Source: UBA4615 sp046046245 | GTDB taxonomy: Bacteria > Pseudomonadota > Gammaproteobacteria > Burkholderiales > Burkholderiaceae_E | Assembly: GCA_046046245.1 (NCBI GenBank) | Contig: JBJOKE010000059.1 | Span: 79,312 to 143,311 of the forward strand | DNA length: 64,000 bases | Direction: 5' to 3' | In this document: positions 61,379 to 64,000 of the stretch, piece after piece | How the letters are laid out: each line of letters begins with the position of its first letter | Numbering within the stretch: the first letter of the stretch is position 1 | Made by a program: the position numbers and the translations under genes | Notes under the pieces: generated by a model | Told to the model about the DNA's origin: nothing | Database searches by the model: none | The model's input: the letters and a program-made list of their open reading frames with translations, nothing else

Positions 61379-62542
61379 TCAGCCGAGACCGTGCACCGCC
61401 ATCAGCGCCCGCATCCGCGCGCAGGCGAGCGCCGGGTCGCGCAGCAGGCCGGCCGCGTCGGCGAGGCGGAACAGCTCGGCGAGGTGCAGCGCATGTCGCG
61501 CCGACTGCTGGCCGCCCACCATCGCGAACGCATCCTGCTCGCCGTTCAGCCAGGCGAGGAAGACGATGCCGGTCTTGTAGAAGCGCGTGGGCGGCGAGAA
61601 CACGTGGCGCGACAGCGGCACCGTCGGCGCGAGGATCGCGCGGTAGCGGTCGACGTCGCCGGCGCCCAGCGCGGCGAGCGCGGCCGAGGCCGCGGGTGCG
61701 ATCGCGTCGAAGATGCCGAGCAGCGCGTCGGAATGGCCCTGCGCGTCGCCCTCGATCAGGTCGGCGAAGTCGAAGTCGTCGCCGGTGTACATCCGCACGC
61801 CCGGCGCGAGCCGGCGGCGCATCGCGACCTCGCGGTCGCGCTCGAGCAGCGAGACCTTCACGCCATCGACCTTCGCGGCGTTCCGGTTGATCACGTCGAC
61901 GGCCACGTCCATCGCCGCGTCCAGGCCGTCCGCGCCCCAATAGCCGGCGAGCGCCGGATCGAAGGCCTCGCCGAGCCAGTGGACGATCACCGGTTCGCGG
62001 ACCTGCGCGAGCAGCCGGTCGTAGACGAGGCCGTACTGGTCGGGCGAACGTGCGATCGCCGCGAGCGCACGGCTCGCCATCACCACCAGCCGGCCGCCGG
62101 CCGCCTCGATCGCCTCGGCCTGCCGCTCGTAGGCGGCGAGCACGTCGGCGACGGTCGTCCGGGGCGCGAGCTCCAGGTCGTCGGTGCCGCAGCCCGAGAC
62201 GACGCGCGCGCCGGGATGGTCGCGGGCCGCGTCGAGCGTGCGGCGGATCAGCTCGAGCGAGGTCGGCCAGTCGAGGCCCGCGCCGCGCTGCGCGGTGTCC
62301 ATCGCCTCGGCGACGCCCAGGCCCAGCCGCCAGAGCCGCCGGCGGACCGCGATCGTCGCGTCCCAGTCGAGCGCGCAGCCCTGCCACGGGTCGACCGCGG
62401 CGCGCGGATCGGCGACGACGTGCGCGGCCGCGAAGGCCACGCGCGGGAACGGACCCGCTGCGGTGTCGGGCCAGGCGACCGGCGGCGACAGCGTGAACGG
62501 GGCGGAGCGGCCGTCGGGGCCGGGCAGCGTGATCGTGGGCAT
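61379..62542 (-). CDS. DUF993-type, dihydrodipicolinate-synthase-like TIM-barrel protein (387 aa)
   Basis: The sequence (DWDATIAVRRRLWRLGLGVAEAMDTAQRGAGLDWPTSLELIRRTL, YERQAEAIEAAGGRLVVMASRALA, VDGVKVSLLERDREVAMRRRL) has the features of the DUF993 family, predicted TIM barrels related to DapA aldolases. The Lys in VDGVKVSLL is at the expected Schiff-base strand. ATG 62542; no strong ribosome site. The gene follows nothing on its strand and lies 174 bases upstream of the monooxygenase. The reaction is unknown; members often neighbour sugar or polyol catabolism genes. Confidence 0.75.
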   Translation of the reverse strand: MPTITLPGPDGRSAPFTLSPPVAWPDTAAGPFPRVAFAAAHVVADPRAAVDPWQGCALDWDATIAVRRRLWRLGLGVAEAMDTAQRGAGLDWPTSLELIRRTLDAARDHPGARVVSGCGTDDLELAPRTTVADVLAAYERQAEAIEAAGGRLVVMASRALAAIARSPDQYGLVYDRLLAQVREPVIVHWLGEAFDPALAGYWGADGLDAAMDVAVDVINRNAAKVDGVKVSLLERDREVAMRRRLAPGVRMYTGDDFDFADLIEGDAQGHSDALLGIFDAIAPAASAALAALGAGDVDRYRAILAPTVPLSRHVFSPPTRFYKTGIVFLAWLNGEQDAFAMVGGQQSARHALHLAELFRLADAAGLLRDPALACARMRALMAVHGLG

Positions 62543-62769
62543 CGGGCGACAGCCTGCCACGAACCGGTCGCCGCGCGACAGGCCGGGTTCCATCGCCGGC
62601 GGGCCCGACGCGGCGACCGGCGGCGCCATCGCGGGGGCCGACGGCACTGCCACGGATGCCGCGGAAAAGGCAGGCCGTTTCCACGTTTCTCGACCGATCG
62701 GCCGTTCGCGCACGGGACATCCTCCGACCCACCGTAAGGGTTTTCCGACCCCCCCTCCCGAGCCCGCCG

Positions 62770-63858
62770 ATGAAGCCGTCCACCGCCACCGCTTCCCGTC
62801 CCGTCCCGGCCGCGTCCGCCGCCCATGCGCCGCAGCCGGCAGATCGAGCCGCGCCGCCCGACGGCAGCGCCGACCTGCTGCGCCGAACGCTGCCGCTGAT
62901 GTCGCGGCACGCGGCCGGCTACGCGCCCGACTCGTACGCGCTCTGGTACGAGTACGTGCGCGGCGGCAACCCGGCACTGCGGGCCGAGATCGACGCGCTG
63001 GTGACCGCGTGCGAGAGGCTGTCGCACGAGATCACCTTCGAGCTCCACCAGAAGCACGTGGCGGACCGCAACGAGGAGTCGGTCCGCAAGGCCGGCGCCG
63101 GGCTGCTCGAACTGATGAACGCGATGCGCTCGTCGGTCGAGGCGGCGAGCTCGGACGCGACCGAGTTCGACGCCCAGCTGGCCGCGTTCGGCGAGGGGAT
63201 CTCCGCGGCCTCGTCGGCCGAGGACATGCGCCACCATGTCCACACGATGCGTGGCGACGTCGGGCGGATGAACCGCTCGCTGGCGACGCTGAACTCGCGG
63301 CTCGAGGCGAGCCACCAGGAGGTGTCGCGGCTGCAGAACGAGCTCAAGCGCGCCCGCGAGGAGGCGCAGCTCGACCCGCTGTCGGGGATCATGAACCGCC
63401 GCGGCTTCGACAGCGAGCTGTTCCGGCTGTGCCGCACCGCGTCCGAGCAGGGATCGGCGTTCTCGCTGGTGATGGTGGACATCGACTTCTTCAAGAAGAT
63501 CAACGACACCTACGGCCATCCGTTCGGCGACCAGGTGATCCGCGCGGTGGGGCAGGCGCTGTCGCAGCTCACGCAGCGCAAGGACATCGCCGCGCGCTAC
63601 GGCGGCGAGGAGTTCGCGCTGCTGCTGCCCGAGACGCCGCTCGCCGGCGCGCGCGAGGTGGCCGATCGCGTGCGCGCGGCGATCGCGCGCGGCGCGATCC
63701 GGCGCGGCGGCAGCGATCCGGTGGGCAACATCACGATCTCGGCCGGCGTCGCGCAGTACGTCGCGGGCGAGGATCCGCACTCGCTGGTCGCACGGGCCGA
63801 CCGCGCGCTCTACGCGTCGAAGCAGGGCGGGCGCAACCGCGTGTCGGTCGACGGCTGA
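62770..63858 (+). CDS. Diguanylate cyclase, soluble, GGEEF type (362 aa)
   Basis: An unassigned N-terminal helical region (about 35-130) and a coiled coil (about 165-200) lead into a GGDEF domain through LDPLSGIMNRRGFD. The metal Asp is in MVDIDFFKKINDTYGH and the signature is GGEEF at 278-282, so it should be active in making c-di-GMP. The allosteric I-site (RxxD five residues before GGEEF) reads QRKD, lacking the Arg, so product inhibition may be absent. ATG 62770 was chosen; an upstream ATG at 62656 would add a basic extension. No membrane helix. Confidence 0.9.
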   Translation: MKPSTATASRPVPAASAAHAPQPADRAAPPDGSADLLRRTLPLMSRHAAGYAPDSYALWYEYVRGGNPALRAEIDALVTACERLSHEITFELHQKHVADRNEESVRKAGAGLLELMNAMRSSVEAASSDATEFDAQLAAFGEGISAASSAEDMRHHVHTMRGDVGRMNRSLATLNSRLEASHQEVSRLQNELKRAREEAQLDPLSGIMNRRGFDSELFRLCRTASEQGSAFSLVMVDIDFFKKINDTYGHPFGDQVIRAVGQALSQLTQRKDIAARYGGEEFALLLPETPLAGAREVADRVRAAIARGAIRRGGSDPVGNITISAGVAQYVAGEDPHSLVARADRALYASKQGGRNRVSVDG

Positions 63859-63883
63859 ACGCGCGGCCGCAGCGGCGCTCCGG

Positions 63884-63953
63884 CTAGGAGTCTGGGCGGC
63901 AGAGCGCCACGAAGCCTGACTTGAGCGAGGCGTTTTTTGGTAGGTTTGAGTGC
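63884..63953 (+). mobile_element. Probable left end of an IS1182-like insertion sequence
   Basis: Between the cyclase stop and the transposase start, GC drops (GTTTTTTGG near 63932) and the coding style changes. A CTAG at 63884-63887 followed by GAGTCTGGGCGG (63888-63899) is a candidate target site and terminal repeat, but the other end is outside the window, so the boundary is a guess. Confidence 0.4.
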
Positions 63954-64000
63954 ATGAGCGCGAGCTACCTGCCGTACGACCCCCAGCAGATGTTTCTGCT
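63954..64000 (+). CDS. IS1182-like transposase, N-terminal 15 residues only (runs off the window)
   Basis: ATG 63954 opens a frame reading MSASYLPYDPQQMFLL before the window ends. The YxPYDPxQxxLLP opening is characteristic of IS1182/IS5-like DDE transposases. The preceding base composition also differs from chromosomal genes here. Confidence 0.65.
   Translation, partial: MSASYLPYDPQQMFL

Noticed and set aside
62656..62769. Longer start for the diguanylate cyclase
   Set aside because: The extension is Arg/Pro-rich, and the region reads better as the divergent promoter gap with the DUF993-type gene; not excluded.
58443..62789. A minus-strand open frame of over 1400 codons
   Set aside because: It is in a different frame from the real minus-strand genes there, is dominated by Arg/Ala/Gly, and crosses several well-supported genes.
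1..64000. CRISPR arrays, tRNA or rRNA genes, prophage
   Set aside because: No regularly spaced repeats, no tRNA T-loop/acceptor patterns and no phage genes were recognised on reading; a dedicated scan was not possible.

Overview
The window is very GC-rich (roughly 70% or more by eye), densely packed and bacterial. Several conserved gene neighbourhoods point to a betaproteobacterium, most likely Burkholderiales: dacC-dat-ybeD-lipB-lipA, rsmI/lpoA-yraN-BON lipoprotein, and argS-SPOR-dsbA-SDR-rlpA. Genus cannot be fixed from sequence alone. No rRNA, tRNA, CRISPR array or prophage was recognised.

Layout. (1) 1-2637: the 3' part of leuC, interrupted by an in-frame amber codon, then leuD and a PhyH-type dioxygenase; leuB does not follow. 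(2) 2666-10396: an amidase divergent from a GntR regulator, which starts an operon for a spermidine/putrescine-type ABC importer and an MFS transporter. A palindrome and direct repeat lie in the divergent gap. (3) 10397-10882: a promoter-like pair followed by about 150 nt of consecutive hairpins, a candidate small RNA. (4) 10883-18588: a peptide-type ABC importer with fused ATPases, an FAH-family hydrolase, and a second peptide-type binding protein facing it across a 12-bp-stem terminator. (5) 18689-30805: housekeeping genes (biotin ligase, VanZ protein, large unknown lipoprotein, 2Fe-2S protein, DD-carboxypeptidase, D-amino acid aminotransferase, lipoate genes), with an arginase gene inserted backwards into the lipoate cluster. 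(6) 30905-42676: envelope and housekeeping block (M48/LemA, BON lipoprotein, YraN, LpoA, RsmI, RlpA, BtuF-like, SDR, DsbA, SPOR, ArgS). (7) 42768-47677: accessory genes (VOC protein, Tat-type nitroreductase-fold lipoprotein, MarR regulator, SDR, alpha/beta hydrolase). (8) 47824-54968: a minus-strand operon ADH - ABC importer (3 genes) - SDR - 2Fe-2S ferredoxin - CYP153-type P450, divergent from a TetR regulator. (9) 55021-63858: tannase-family lipoprotein, exported protein, META-domain lipoprotein, soluble histidine kinase, Baeyer-Villiger monooxygenase, DUF993-type protein, diguanylate cyclase. (10) 63884-64000: the start of an IS1182-like insertion sequence.

How the genes work together. The most coherent accessory system is the CYP153 operon. 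Its predicted enzymes would hydroxylate a terminal carbon (P450 fed by ferredoxin) and oxidise the alcohol (ADH, SDR), and it encodes its own NMT1/TauT-type ABC importer through tightly coupled overlapping genes; ferredoxin reductase and aldehyde dehydrogenase must lie elsewhere. The importers in (2) and (4) are each joined to hydrolases (amidase, FAH), suggesting uptake-plus-degradation modules with unknown substrates. Several gene junctions are extremely compact: start codons overlapping head-to-head, stops abutting, and convergent tails overlapping.
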